A stretch of 64,000 nt of DNA from Roseiarcus sp963820095 (GCA_963820095.1 CAWFZA010000030.1:1-64000), one strand, 5' to 3'. Positions 1 to 9,441 are shown, counted from the first letter of the stretch. The notes: generated by a model from the sequence alone, not told the origin. Made by a program: numbers and translations.

Positions 1-4
1 GCGA

Positions 5-926
5 TTGCGCGTATTGGCCCACATCCATACGATGAACGACGCCGCGGTCATCGAGCAGCTGCTCGATGGGCTTCGCCGTCAGAACTCGACCGCCGGACGG
101 CATCGTCATTGTCGACAATGCTTCGACAGACGCGACCTTGAACCGGACTTTCCCGGAAGGGGCCGCCATCATTCGCAATCCGACAAATCTCGGCACGAGC
201 GGCGCCATCGAGCTGGGGTTGGCCTATGCCCTCGAGCGCCAGTTCGACTGGACTTGGGTGTTCGACGCAGACAGCGTCCCCGAGCACGATGCGCTTGAAC
301 AGTTACTCGTTTTTTTTGAGGGTCTACCGCACAAGGATCGGGAGCAAGTCTGCTTCCTCGCCTGTCGGCTGGAGAATGCGGAGGGCGAGGTCAGGCAACG
401 TCCGATGACCTTCACCGATTCCGCAATCGCCGCCATCGAAGGAGAGGGGTCCTATGCAAAGTGCGACTACTTCATTTGGACCGGCTCGCTGTTCCGAATG
501 CCTGCGGTCGCCAGGATCGGCCTGCCGTCGGCGGACTACGTCCTCGATGTCGCGGAGGTTGAATATGGCTACCGCGCGCGGCGTCTCGGTTTCGCAAGCT
601 ATGTGGTCAACAGCGCCGTGACCCACCAGGACGTCGGTCGCGCCCCCGGCGTCGTCGTAACCCGCACATTGAATTTAGGCCGCTTCAAGATGGCCTTTCG
701 GGAAGTCTCCGCCATACGGACATACTACGCTTCTCGCAATCTGCTCTATTTCTGGTTGTACCAGTGTCGACCGCTCCGCCCAAAGGGAATCCTTCACGGC
801 GTCGTCAATGTCCTACTGTTCCCAACCAACTTCTTTCTCGAGCCGGTAAGCCACCGCCGGCAGCTCATCGCTTACCTTCGCGGCGTCTGGGACGGCTTGA
901 CCGGCCATATTGAGCGCCGGTATTAG
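5..926 (+). pseudogene. Family 2 glycosyltransferase, copy 1, frameshifted
   Basis: Probable GT2 glycosyltransferase that moves a sugar from a nucleotide-sugar donor, likely for surface polysaccharide. The N-terminus (MRVLAHIHTMNDAAVIEQ, from a TTG at 5) and the rest (TRPPDGIVIVDNASTDATL onward) lie in different frames; one extra base near position 83 separates them. Removing it gives about 306 aa. A GT-A fold start, the metal-binding DAD of WVFDADSVPE and a C-terminal YYASRNLLYFWL segment are visible. It is about the same length as, and collinear with, the second copy at 1137-2062. The TTG start replaces the ATG seen in copy 2. The acceptor is unknown. The frameshift may be an assembly error. 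Confidence 0.7.
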
Positions 927-990
927 CATAGCCTCAGCCTGGGCGTAACTGAGTCAAGTTCGGCTCGCCGGAGTTCGCACCGCGCCCGTC

Positions 991-1029
991 AATGGCGCAG
1001 CGGTTATCGAACAGGCGCTGATGCTGCAG
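991..1029 (+). pseudogene. Remnant of a third glycosyltransferase N-terminus
   Basis: Between the two glycosyltransferase copies, one frame reads NGAAVIEQALMLQ. This matches the AAVIEQLLDGL and EADFIEQALAGL segments at the same point of copies 1 and 2. Nothing recognisable flanks it, so it looks like the scar of a deleted tandem copy. The match is short and chance cannot be excluded. Confidence 0.35.
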
Positions 1030-1136
1030 CTTTTGCGTAGGCGTTTGCCGGCCGCACTCTCGTTCGACCGGTCGTCAAGAACCCAAGCGCAGCGGTAGGT
1101 TTCTGAGGGCGCTTCAACATCGCTCCACGGCAGGCA

Positions 1137-2062
1137 ATGCGCATTCTGGCCCACATCCATACCCATAATGAGGCCGACTTTATTGAGCAGGCGCTCGCGG
1201 GGCTGCAGCGTCAAACCCGCCCACCCGATGGGATCGTAATCGTCGACGATCTCTCGACGGATGGAACGCTCGACAGGATTTTCCCGGAGAGCGTCACTGT
1301 CATTCGTAATCCCACAAATATCGGCGTCGCCGGGGCGGTGGCGGTCGGCCTGGCGCACGCTCTGAAGGAAAAGTTCGATTGGACGTGGGTGCTCGATGCG
1401 GACAGCGTTCCGGAGCCTGATGCGCTTGCGAATCTTCTCTCTTTTTTGAGAGTCTTCCGCCGTCGGAGCAGGAAAAAGTCTGCTTTCTGGGGTGTCGGCT
1501 CCCGACGGCGGGCGGAGGCGAGGCGGATCATCATCCACACCTGCTGACGGCCTCTGGGGTCGACCGTCTGTCGGTAGACGCTGAGGCTGGTTATTGCCAA
1601 TGCGATTGCTTCATTTGGTCCGGCTCGCTGTTCCGCATGCCGGCGGTCGCGAAAATCGGCTTACCGCGGGCGGATTACGTGATAGATCTGGCTGAGCTGG
1701 ATTACGGGTACCGCGCGCGGGAGCTCGGTTTTTCCAGCTATATTGTCTTCAGCAGCGTCCTCCATCAGGACGTAGGGCGTAAACCAGGCGTCACGGTCCG
1801 AATTTGCCGCTTCGGCCCACTTTCCTTCCGGCTCTACGAAATGTCGCCGCTGCGATGCTACTATCATGTCCGCAACATGCTCTATTTTTGGCTTTACCAG
1901 TATCGGCCGACCCGACGTCGCTGGGTGTTCCGCAGCCTTATTCACGCTGTTGTCTTGCCTGGGACCTTCGCCGTCAGACCTGTCACCCATCGTCAACACT
2001 TGATCGCATGTCTTCGTGGCTTCTGGGACGGAGTCACGATGCGCATGGAGCGCCGATACTGA
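1137..2062 (+). pseudogene. Family 2 glycosyltransferase, copy 2, frameshifted
   Basis: Paralogue of the gene at 5-926. The first part (MRILAHIHTHNEADFIEQ, then the DAD metal motif in WTWVLDADSVPEPDAL) runs to about 1441. The rest, from LPPSEQEKVCFLGCRLP through CDCFIWSGSLFRMPAV to the stop at 2062, is in another frame. The break falls in a T run at 1442-1447. One more T restores LLSFFESLPPSEQ and gives about 308 aa; copy 1 has eight T at the equivalent place. The two copies differ in sequence but share all landmarks, so this is an old tandem duplication. Function is as inferred for copy 1. A T-tract length change could be a sequencing error, a true mutation or a phase switch. Confidence 0.7.
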
Positions 2063-2151
2063 GCCATCTCAATTGATGGGGCTCTGACGAGCAACCGGCG
2101 GGGTTGGCAGGGGGCTAAAAAGACTTCAGGCCCGGTCAGCCGTGCCTAATC

Positions 2152-2412
2152 TCACGGGCCTCGCTCCTCGCTCCATTTCCTCATCGCTTCGGGCGTGATC
2201 CAGTCGCGCAGTTGTCGCGCGGCGCGGCGGTCGGCGGTCTCATGCTGACGCGCGTCGCGCAGCGCCTTGATCCAGTTCTCGAAGTCGGAATTGGAAACCT
2301 CAGTGAGAAGTGACACGGCCGCCAGGCCGAGCGCGCCGCCGGCAGCGCCGATGTTGGTTTCGCCAAGAATGTCCAACATGCGCTGGGCGCGCCCGCCGAG
2401 GTCTTCCGCCAT
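2152..2412 (-). CDS. Hypothetical protein (86 aa)
   Basis: Small soluble protein with no family I recognise. It starts at ATG 2412 with an AAGGAC Shine-Dalgarno-like sequence about 9 nt upstream. It has a glycine/alanine-rich stretch (GAAGGALGLAAVSLL) near residues 23-37, then a helical charged C-terminus with WIKALRDARQH and LRDWITPEAMRKW. The gene is isolated in a decayed region between glycosyltransferase copies and a ligase remnant. Reality of the gene rests on the ribosome binding site and composition only. Confidence 0.45.
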   Translation of the reverse strand: MAEDLGGRAQRMLDILGETNIGAAGGALGLAAVSLLTEVSNSDFENWIKALRDARQHETADRRAARQLRDWITPEAMRKWSEERGP

Positions 2413-2770
2413 TGGCTTTTTGTCCTTGCGGCTGTTCGAGAATTACCAGCCGCTCAACTCGGTCTCTATGAACAATGTTCCGCGAGCTTATGCTGAGCGC
2501 AAAGCTAGCCAGAGCTGGGGCTGTCTTTCCGTAACTGGCGCGCACGGGGCGGTAGGCCAAGCGCCCTAACCGCCTTCTACAAAATGGAATCCTGCTCAGC
2601 GAAGCGCTGGCCGCCGAGGGCGCGCTCGTGTTCGCAGGCATTGTGTCGAAGCGGGCTGGCGGCTTATATCGCTACGGCAGAAGCCGCAATTGACTGAAGG
2701 CCAACAACCCGGATTTTGTCAGGACGTGACCGCTTAAGGCACGGCGTTGGCGCACTTTCGCGAGTAACCT
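2413..2770. other. Intergenic stretch with ligase debris
   Basis: Apart from the ligase remnant at 2586-2729, I see no gene, repeat or terminator in this stretch. Confidence 0.5.
2586..2729 (+). pseudogene. Remnant of an ATP-dependent DNA ligase (LigD-type) C-terminal end
   Basis: One frame reads EGALVFAGIVSKRAGGLYR, then YGRSRN, a stop at 2691-2693, and LKANNPDFVRT with a second stop at 2727. This is recognisable as the end of the nucleotidyltransferase domain of LigD-type ligases, whose conserved motif is GIVSKR, then Y, GRSRxWLKxKNP. The internal stop TGA sits where the conserved tryptophan (TGG) is expected, so a single substitution explains it. About nine residues usually found between the FA and GIVSKR segments are missing. 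No start or upstream ligase domain is present, so the fragment is dead. Confidence 0.6.
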
Positions 2771-3436
2771 GTGAAGCAGACAAGGCTCTTCGGGTGGCCG
2801 AGGTGGGCAACGATCGTGGTGGCGCTCGCATTGGCCGCATTTGCGATCGTCGCTATTCGCTCCATTCGGGAACCGATTTTGCGAGCCGCAGGATGGGCGC
2901 TTGTCGTAAACAACGAACCGGCCGCCCCCGCTGACATTATCGTTTTAACAATTGATTCCGGTGGCGCTGGGGCGCTCGAAGCGGCGGACCTATTGCAACG
3001 CGGGGTCTCAAAGCGAGTCGCGGTTTTTGAAGACCCGCCGAGCAAAGAAGCCTCTGAGTTCATCCGCCGAGGGCTTCCCTATGAGGATGAAGGGGCGAGG
3101 CTGATGCGCCAACTGCGGACGCTTGGCGTGACTGACATCGTGCAAGTCTCCAAAGTCAATGGAACCGGAGATGAAGGTCAGGTGCTTCCGCAATGGACCG
3201 ACGCGCAGCATTTCCGATCCATTGTGGTTGTGGCCCTCAAGGATCACTCGCGACGACTGCGGCGAGTGCTCGGCCGAACCATGAAAGGCCATCCGACACA
3301 TGTCATAATTCAAACCGCGCGCTATTCAGATTTTGATCCCGACCGATGGTGGGAAACTCACAGCGGCGTCCGGACAGAACTCGTTGAACTCCAGAAACTC
3401 TTGCTCGACGTCGTGCTCTCCCCGTTGTCGTTTTAA
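2771..3436 (+). CDS. YdcF/DUF218-like membrane-anchored protein
   Basis: 221 aa from a GTG start with a weak ribosome binding site. An N-terminal transmembrane anchor (about residues 13-30, ATIVVALALAAFAIVAI) is followed by a DUF218-like domain. Visible landmarks are ADIIVLTIDSGGAGALEAADLLQRGVSKRVAVF and a C-terminal segment ARYSDFDPDRWWETHSGVR then LVELQKLLLDVVLSPL. In this family that tail is usual in proteins near exopolysaccharide or cell-envelope genes. The exact biochemical role of the family is unsettled. The domain is shorter than in typical members and the central GGG motif is weak, so the assignment is at family level only. Confidence 0.6.
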   Translation: MKQTRLFGWPRWATIVVALALAAFAIVAIRSIREPILRAAGWALVVNNEPAAPADIIVLTIDSGGAGALEAADLLQRGVSKRVAVFEDPPSKEASEFIRRGLPYEDEGARLMRQLRTLGVTDIVQVSKVNGTGDEGQVLPQWTDAQHFRSIVVVALKDHSRRLRRVLGRTMKGHPTHVIIQTARYSDFDPDRWWETHSGVRTELVELQKLLLDVVLSPLSF

Positions 3437-3592
3437 CATCGAGTGTTTCTACACACCGCAAGAAGCATGAGTACGTGGTCTTGAGCGTCCGCTTTGGGTC
3501 TACGCATCAACCTGTGTTCTATACGGAAGCGGGTTCAGTGTCTCGGCCACCGCAGGCCAAGTCTTCGAAGGGACTGTGTTTGCAATGGCAAT

Positions 3593-3922
3593 CCCGCGCC
3601 GAGCCTCGTCGTCGGCTCAGCTTTCGGCGGTGGCCCGAACGGGACCGTGTCCGTCACCGATGGCGGTTCCAACTTTTCGCTCACGTCCTTCGATCTGGCG
3701 GGCAACAACGGCGCGGCCGACTTCACGGTGACGGGGTTCGAGGGAGCGTCCCAGATATTCTCTTTCTCGGGCTCCGTGGACGCCGGCTTTGCGGTGTTTG
3801 AGACAATTACCGGGTTGTCCGGCGAGATTAACGAGTTGACGTTCGCTTTGAGACCCCACGGTCCAGCCCGAGGGGTTCACTCCACGCTCGGGTCAGTTCT
3901 CAGTGGAAACCAACAGATGTGA
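3593..3922 (+). pseudogene. Fragment of a secreted beta-rich protein
   Basis: The frame ending at 3922 reads PAPSLVVGSAFGGGPNGTVS, then SLTSFDLAGNNGAADFTVTG and FSFSGSVDAGFAVFETITGL. This composition resembles secreted PEP-CTERM-type or related extracellular proteins. There is no signal peptide in frame, no sorting motif at the C-terminus, and the last 25 residues lose the pattern. I read it as an internal fragment of a lost gene. Family identity is uncertain. Confidence 0.3.
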
Positions 3923-4248
3923 CGGCGCTTGAACCTCCCGAGGCCACCCGCGCCCCCAGGGCTCGTCCCGGAACTGGTGCGTCTGCCCATTTGCGATGCG
4001 CTCTGGTCAGGCAGCGCGGGGGACATAAAGCGCGTTACCGCGTAGCCTGGACCGCGATAAGGAGGTATTCTTAAACCGATCCCGCCAACGCAGATATAAT
4101 GAAGGCGAGCGCAAGACTCACTACAATACCGACTACAAAGACTGGCAGTCTATCAGCCCCCTGCAGCCTGGCGTGCTGCTTTGCGGTCCAAGGATCGCGA
4201 TAGTTCTTGGCTCTTGCGTTATTTTTACGTTGGCCGGCGCGCGGTTTT
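3923..4248. other. Non-coding stretch
   Basis: No convincing gene. Base composition drops toward the AT-rich J-domain gene at the right edge. No clear terminator hairpin was found. Confidence 0.5.
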
Positions 4249-4560
4249 TCATACGATTGTCCGATAGGTGTAGATATTATATTTATTCATGTTTTTTCCA
4301 TTGTTTTGTTTTCTATAATCTCCATATTTACTGCAAAAATCCGCACGTAGCGAATCGTATTTCTCTCGATGTTTCGCGTCACCTAGAACATCGTACGCTT
4401 CATTAAGCTCTCTGGTTCTTCTAGTTGCTTCGTCTTTTCCGCTCTTGCAAACATCTGGATGGTATTTCTTGAGAAGAGCGAGGTAAACCGCTCTAATCGC
4501 GGCGGGCTCGATCGACGGCAGCACCCCCAAGACGGCATAATAGTCCCTCGATGGGTCCAT
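4249..4560 (-). CDS. Small J-domain (DnaJ-type) protein
   Basis: 103 aa from ATG 4560. Residues about 6-70 form a J-domain: DYYAVLGV, helix II ending in LLKKYHPDV with the invariant HPD, then ELNEAYDVLGDAKHREKYD. J-domains stimulate the ATPase of Hsp70 partners. No Gly/Phe, zinc-finger or substrate-binding domains follow, so this is a class C J-protein whose specificity is unknown. The C-terminal tail is unusual, rich in Asn, Lys and Tyr (NNGKNMNKYNIYTYRTIV). The gene and its surroundings are clearly more AT-rich than the window average, which suggests horizontal acquisition. Confidence 0.75.
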   Translation of the reverse strand: MDPSRDYYAVLGVLPSIEPAAIRAVYLALLKKYHPDVCKSGKDEATRRTRELNEAYDVLGDAKHREKYDSLRADFCSKYGDYRKQNNGKNMNKYNIYTYRTIV

Positions 4561-5016
4561 CAGTGCTCAATCCTTCAACACCCTGACTCGCCGGACATGT
4601 CGCTGCTTGCAAAATCAATTAACGAGAAGGCCGCCGCGCCCCCTCGAACTGCGGTTCGAGTTGGGATTACGCTGTAGAATGCGACGGCCCGTTCCTGAGA
4701 ACGCCAGCAGTCGCCGGCAAGTTCCGGAATGTGGGCCGCCACCGCGACCATGAGCGCGACAGATTCGGTGATGTCGTGCCAGGGAGACGACGCGGTAGTG
4801 ACACGGGCTGACAATGGAATAAAGTTGCTTTTGAATTATGTAGTAATCAACTCAAATCTCGCGATTTCAAGCACCGCGTGACAACGACAACGTCTAGCGA
4901 CTTTTTCCGCCGTTCGGCGCCGTGCCGCAGGTAAAGGCGAGAGTAAACATTCAGGAAATGGATATGTTGAGGGCGGCAGGCGTCCCAGATGGACGCTTCG
5001 TTCGTTCCGGATACTC
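4561..5016. other. Intergenic stretch
   Basis: A 79-codon open frame on the minus strand (4575-4814) exists, but it has no recognisable family and no strong start, so I do not call it. The rest has no visible feature. Confidence 0.4.
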
Positions 5017-7278
5017 CTATCTTGCGATCGCAATGTCATCGATGCGGATCGGGTAGCGCCTGACGCGCACGCCGGTGGCGTGCCAAACCGCGTTGGCTAT
5101 CGCGCCGACCGAACCGGTGACGCCGATCTCGCCAACGCCCTTCACGCCAAGCACGTTGATGTGGGGATCGTCCTCGTGGATGAGGATCGCCTCCACCGAG
5201 GGCGCGTCGGCGTTCACCGGCACATGATATTCCGCGAGGTCGGCGTTCATGATGCGACCGGTCCTGCGGTCGGTGATCGCTTCCTCCTGCAAGGCGAAGG
5301 ACAGGCCCCAGATCATTCCGCCAAGATACTGACTGCGCGCCAGGTGAGGATTGATGATTCGGCCGGCGGCAAAAGCGCCGACGAGGCGGGTCACGCGGAT
5401 CTGGCCGAGATCCGGATCGACCTTGACCTCGGCGAACACGGCGCCGTGCGAATAGAGCGCGCGGGATTCCGCAACCGACGGATGGCGCGCCGCCTTCGCT
5501 TCGCCCGTCACCTCGGCGCGGCTGGCGCGCCGAAGGATGTCGGCGAAGCTCTCGCTCCGGCTCTCATCATCGCTGCGATGCAATCGTCCTTCGCGCACCG
5601 CAACGCCGACATTGCCGGCGCCGAAGAGCGGCGAGGCAGGATGGGCGACGGCGAGGTCTGCGAGCTGCGCCAGCGCATGATCGCCGGCGTTGCGCAAAGC
5701 TAACCCGGCGCTTGCCGTGTGGCCCGATCCACCCGCGACGCCACCATCCGGGAGGTGTGAGGCGCCGGAGCGGAGCTCGACCTGATCGATATGCAGACCG
5801 AGCGCCTCCGCGGCGATCTGCGCCAGCGCCGTCCAGGCGCCTTGCCCCATGTCCGCCCCCGCGATTTCGACCAGCGCGGTTCCGTCGGCCCGCAGGGTGG
5901 CGCGCGCAGCGGCGGGGAAATGCGGGCAGGGAAACACGGCGGTGCCCATGCCCCAGCCGACAAGGAAGCCGCTCTCGTCGCGCATTCGGCGCGGCTTAAG
6001 CGGTCTTCCCGACCAGCCGAAGCGCTTCGCCCCTTCGTCGTAGCACTCTCGCAACGCCTTCGAGGAGTGCGGCTTGCCGGTGGCCGGCTCCCTCTCGGCG
6101 TAATTTACGAGACGGAATTCGAGGGGGTCCATGCCGCAGGCTTCGGCGGCCTCGTCGATCGCCGCTTCCAGCGCGGCAGAGCCGGAGGCTTCGCCTGGCG
6201 CACGCATCGGGCCCGGCGTACCGGTGTCGAGTCGGACGCCCCGATGCTCGACCAGGATCGCCTGACTTTCGTAGAGCGGCAGCGAAGCGTTCGCTGCCGG
6301 CTCGAGAAATTCGTCGAAGCTCGAGGTCGCGCAGACAGCGCGATGATGGATCGCCGTGAACCGTCCGTGGGCATCCGTCCCCAAGCGCAACGTCTGGCGT
6401 GTCTCGCCGCGGTGTCCGACGGGCCCGTACATTTGTGCTCGCGTCAAGACCAGCTTTACGGGACGCTTCAGCATGCGCGCCGCCAGGATCGCCAGCAGCT
6501 GCGGGCCGTTGAGAATTGCCTTTGAGCCAAACCCGCCGCCGAGAAATGGCGAGCGAATGAGCACGTTCTCGGCCGGCACGCCGAAATAGGCGCCATAAGA
6601 CGTGCAGCTCAGCGCCATGGCCTGGTTCGGCATGTCCAGAGTCAGCCGGTCGCCGTCCCACTCGGCAACGACGGCGTGCGGCTCCATCGCGTTGTGATAT
6701 TGCGGCGGCGTCGCGTAATCGGACTGTGTGATATGTTCGGCCGCGGCGAAACCCGCGTTGATATCGCCATAGGCGGTGCGCGCCGGCGAGCCGACGCCAA
6801 CCGCGCTCGGCTCGAACGGAATCCCGCTCTCCATCGTCACGCGCGCGGTTTCCGCCTCGTATTGCGGCTTCAGAAGCACTGCGCCCTCGGTCGCCGCCTC
6901 GAGCGTTTCAGCGATCACGAGCGCGATCGGCTGACCCGCGTAACGAACGGAGTCGTCCTGCAGGACTTCGACGCGGAAGCCGAAGGGCGGCATCTTTTCA
7001 TCGGGGTCGTGGGCGAGCGGCGGTCGATTTGCCGGGGTCATCACCTCCACCACGCCCGGGTGCGCTTTGGCAGCCGAGACGTCGAGCGCTGTCACCCGAC
7101 CGCGCGCGATGCTGCTGACCGCCGCCACGGCGTAGAGCATGCCTGCGGGATGATTGTCGGCGGCGTAGGTCGCGCGGCCCGTGACCTTGAGCACGCCGTC
7201 GCGGCGTGTCACGGGCTGGCCGGCGCTCGAGCCGAACCGGCGAGGCAGAGCGAGGGGAGAGGCAGCTTCAGCCGACAT
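5017..7278 (-). CDS. paoC: Aldehyde oxidoreductase molybdenum-binding subunit (PaoC-like)
   Basis: Catalytic subunit of a xanthine-oxidase-family molybdenum hydroxylase, 753 aa. It binds molybdopterin cytosine dinucleotide and oxidises an aldehyde or N-heterocycle. An N-terminal hammerhead domain starts at VLKVTGRATYAADNHP (about residue 29), and the Mo-cofactor domain carries PFLGGGFGSKA and DMGQGAWTALAQI. The base-catalyst glutamate is in GVKGVGEIGVTGS, about residue 717. The start overlaps the FAD-subunit gene by 11 nt, so this is the last gene of a three-gene operon in the order Fe-S, FAD, Mo as in E. coli paoABC. No PaoD-type maturation gene is in the window. The true substrate is unknown; related enzymes act on isoquinoline or aromatic aldehydes. 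Confidence 0.85.
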   Translation of the reverse strand: MSAEAASPLALPRRFGSSAGQPVTRRDGVLKVTGRATYAADNHPAGMLYAVAAVSSIARGRVTALDVSAAKAHPGVVEVMTPANRPPLAHDPDEKMPPFGFRVEVLQDDSVRYAGQPIALVIAETLEAATEGAVLLKPQYEAETARVTMESGIPFEPSAVGVGSPARTAYGDINAGFAAAEHITQSDYATPPQYHNAMEPHAVVAEWDGDRLTLDMPNQAMALSCTSYGAYFGVPAENVLIRSPFLGGGFGSKAILNGPQLLAILAARMLKRPVKLVLTRAQMYGPVGHRGETRQTLRLGTDAHGRFTAIHHRAVCATSSFDEFLEPAANASLPLYESQAILVEHRGVRLDTGTPGPMRAPGEASGSAALEAAIDEAAEACGMDPLEFRLVNYAEREPATGKPHSSKALRECYDEGAKRFGWSGRPLKPRRMRDESGFLVGWGMGTAVFPCPHFPAAARATLRADGTALVEIAGADMGQGAWTALAQIAAEALGLHIDQVELRSGASHLPDGGVAGGSGHTASAGLALRNAGDHALAQLADLAVAHPASPLFGAGNVGVAVREGRLHRSDDESRSESFADILRRASRAEVTGEAKAARHPSVAESRALYSHGAVFAEVKVDPDLGQIRVTRLVGAFAAGRIINPHLARSQYLGGMIWGLSFALQEEAITDRRTGRIMNADLAEYHVPVNADAPSVEAILIHEDDPHINVLGVKGVGEIGVTGSVGAIANAVWHATGVRVRRYPIRIDDIAIAR

Positions 7279-8327
7279 GACGATCTCCCGGAACGGTCGA
7301 GAAGGGCGAGCCAGGAAGAGCAGGCGTTACGGCCGGAGTCCCCTCTGCCGCCGCGGCGAGGGCGCGCAGCACGATGCGGCGCGCGAGTTCAATCTTGAAG
7401 GCGTTGTCGCCGGACGGACGGGCTGCGGCGAGAGCGATGTCGGCGGCGCGCGCAAACGTCTCGCGCCTCGGCAAGCGCGCCTACGAGCGCCGCTTCAGCC
7501 TCCTGGGCGCGCCAGGGCTTGGCGGCCACTGCGCCCACAGCGATCCGGGCCTCGCGGATTGATCCATCCTCGAGGCGCAGGGCCGCCGCGGCGGAGACCA
7601 CAGCGAAGGCGTAGGAGGTGCGTTCGCGCAGCTTGAGATAGCGGGCGTGGCGAGAGAAGGCGGCCGCTTCGGCGGGAAGCCTCAGCGCGACGATGAGTTC
7701 GCCAGGCTCGAGCGCCGTCGAGCGACGCTGGACCGCGTCGGGCAGGCGCTGAAGGGAGCCAATCGGAATCTCCCGACGCCCATGCGGGCCTTCTACCTCC
7801 ACGACCGCGTCTAGCGCGACGAGCGGCGTGGCGAAATCCGACGGGTAGATCGCGATGCAATGCTCGCTCCAGCCGAGCACCGCATGCAGCCGATTTTGGC
7901 CCTGCCGCGCGTCGCAGCCGGCGCCTGGCTCCCGCCGGTTGCAGGCGCTCGCCATATCGTGGAAATAGGCGCAGCGCGTTTCCTGCATAAGATTGCCGCC
8001 AATCGTCGCCGCGTTGCGAAGCTGCGCCGAGGCGCCCGAGAGCAGCGCCTCGGCGACAGCCGGATAGGTCCGCGCGAAACGCTGGTCGTAGGCGAGATCG
8101 GAATTGCGGACCATCGCGCCGACGCGCGCGCCACCGTCGTCGAGCCACTCGATGCGGTCGAGACCCGGCAGCCGCCGGATGTCGACGAGACGGACAGGGC
8201 GGGCAACGCCGACCTTCATCAAATCGACGAGATTGGTGCCGCCTGCGAGAAAAGCCGCGCCGGGCTCGGCGGCGACCGCAATCGCCTCCGCGACGGTCGT
8301 GGGCCGGACGTAGTCGAATTGATTCAT
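7268..8327 (-). CDS. paoB: Aldehyde oxidoreductase FAD-binding subunit (PaoB-like), frameshifted
   Basis: FAD subunit that passes electrons from the iron-sulfur subunit, starting MNQFDYVRPTTVAEAIAVA at ATG 8327 with a GAAAGGA ribosome binding site. FAD-binding motifs are AGGTNLVDLMK and ATIGGNLMQETRC. The sequence CAYFHDMASACNRREPGAGC resembles the extra [4Fe-4S]-binding loop found in PaoB. The end of the protein (FARAADIALAAARPSGDNAFK onward, stop at 7268) is in a different frame. One extra base near 7461 explains this, and its removal gives about 352 aa. The gene overlaps paoA by ATGA and paoC by 11 nt, so all three are translationally coupled. The frameshift is probably a sequencing error. 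Confidence 0.8.
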
Positions 8328-8821
8328 GCCGCGTCCTTTCGGTTCCGTTCCGCCATCGTCCGCTGCGCCTCGAGAACGGCTTCCGTGATGCCCTGATAGG
8401 CGGCGCAGCGGCAGATGTTGCCGCTCATCAATTCGCGGATGCGCTCGGGATCGTCTCCGGCGTGGCCCTCGGCAATGAGGCCGACGGCGCTCATGATCTG
8501 GCCGGGCGTGCAATAGCCGCACTGGAGACCATCGTGGGCGATGAAGGCGGCCTGAAGCGGATGGAGCGCATCCCCGTCCGCGAGGCCTTCGATCGTGACG
8601 ATCTCGGCGCCATCAAGAGCGACCGCCAGCGCGAGGCAGGAATTGACGCGGCGCCCGTCGACAAGCACGGTGCAGGCGCCGCACTGGCCCCTGTCGCATC
8701 CCTTCTTCGCGCCCGTCAGGCCAAGGCGCTCGCGCAGAAGATCGAGCAGGGTCACCCGCGAATCGTCGAGCGCGACCGTGCGCGATTCCCCGTTTATGAC
8801 GAGACTGATGGAGAAAGGCAT
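8324..8821 (-). CDS. paoA: Aldehyde oxidoreductase 2Fe-2S subunit (PaoA-like)
   Basis: 165 aa from ATG 8821, chosen because GAGGGGA lies 6-12 nt upstream and the domain starts at once (MPFSISLVINGESRTVALDD). An upstream in-frame extension to 8902 has no family resemblance. The plant-type ferredoxin cluster is CDRGQCGACTVLVDGRRVNSC. The second helical [2Fe-2S] domain is GLQCGYCTPGQ and GNICRCAAYQG. It shuttles electrons between the Mo site and FAD. Unlike E. coli PaoA there is no Tat signal peptide in either possible start, so this enzyme is predicted to be cytoplasmic. First gene of the operon. Confidence 0.85.
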   Translation of the reverse strand: MPFSISLVINGESRTVALDDSRVTLLDLLRERLGLTGAKKGCDRGQCGACTVLVDGRRVNSCLALAVALDGAEIVTIEGLADGDALHPLQAAFIAHDGLQCGYCTPGQIMSAVGLIAEGHAGDDPERIRELMSGNICRCAAYQGITEAVLEAQRTMAERNRKDAA

Positions 8822-9441
8822 GCTGGCTCCCCTCAGGATTGATGTATGGATTGCGCCGCTGGCGGAGGGCGACGCGGGACCGAGAGTTGAGAGACGGATC
8901 AACCGGCGGAGTCCGGCGGTGTTCTTTCGCCGGGCGGCCGGAATATACGGAGGGTGCCTCCGAATATCAAGAGGGCTGAGCGATAGCCGACATGGGCCTG
9001 GAAAGCGCCGACGCGCTCAATCCCGGCATCACAACCGGCCACAACGGGAGACGGGCGTTCGGTCTGAGGCGGCGAGCGCAACATTGCCGACGGCGACGCC
9101 CGCGCCGGAAATTATTTAATCTTCAGGCTATTCTTGCAATTCGACCGTATCGGCATGTATAGATCAACTATACCAAATATACAACGCCAAGCACGCGCCG
9201 AAGGCTTGCTTTGTCATGGGCCTTAGGGCGGCGATTTCTAATTGCTTCGTTCGCCAAACGGATATAAAAACGTTTCTAGACGAAACGCAAGCCCTTTCCT
9301 CAACGCGGATTTAAAGGGAGGACAAATGACAGAGCTTGGACCTGTGTCGCCTCCGGCGGTCGCGGAAGGTGAATTTCGCCGCTCGACGGCAAGGGCTGAG
9401 GGATCGGGGCGTTTGGGCCCCGTCTCGCGACGGATTTGCAC
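8822..9441. other. Divergent promoter region between paoABC and the CoA-transferase cluster
   Basis: No gene is supported here. It separates the leftward pao operon from the rightward catabolic cluster and holds a perfect inverted repeat at 9157-9173 in a locally AT-rich patch (about 9110-9190). Confidence 0.5.
9157..9173. promoter_or_regulatory. 17-bp palindrome, candidate operator
   Basis: GTATAG-ATCAA-CTATAC is a perfect inverted repeat with 6-bp arms and a 5-bp spacer, in the only AT-rich part of the pao/CoA-transferase intergenic region. Size and symmetry fit a dimeric repressor site, for example of the GntR type. It lacks the central CG typical of LacI-family operators, so the LacI-type regulator in the cluster may not be its partner. 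Confidence 0.45.

Noticed and set aside
1442..1447. Proven phase variation in the glycosyltransferase T run
   Set aside because: Frameshifts of other kinds are found all over the window, so an assembly error is a simpler reading; kept only as a question.
4575..4814. 79-codon minus-strand frame upstream of the J-domain gene
   Set aside because: No family, no clear ribosome binding site, and composition not convincing.
9157..9173. Operator of the cluster's LacI-type regulator
   Set aside because: LacI-family sites usually have a central CG; this palindrome has ATCAA at its centre.
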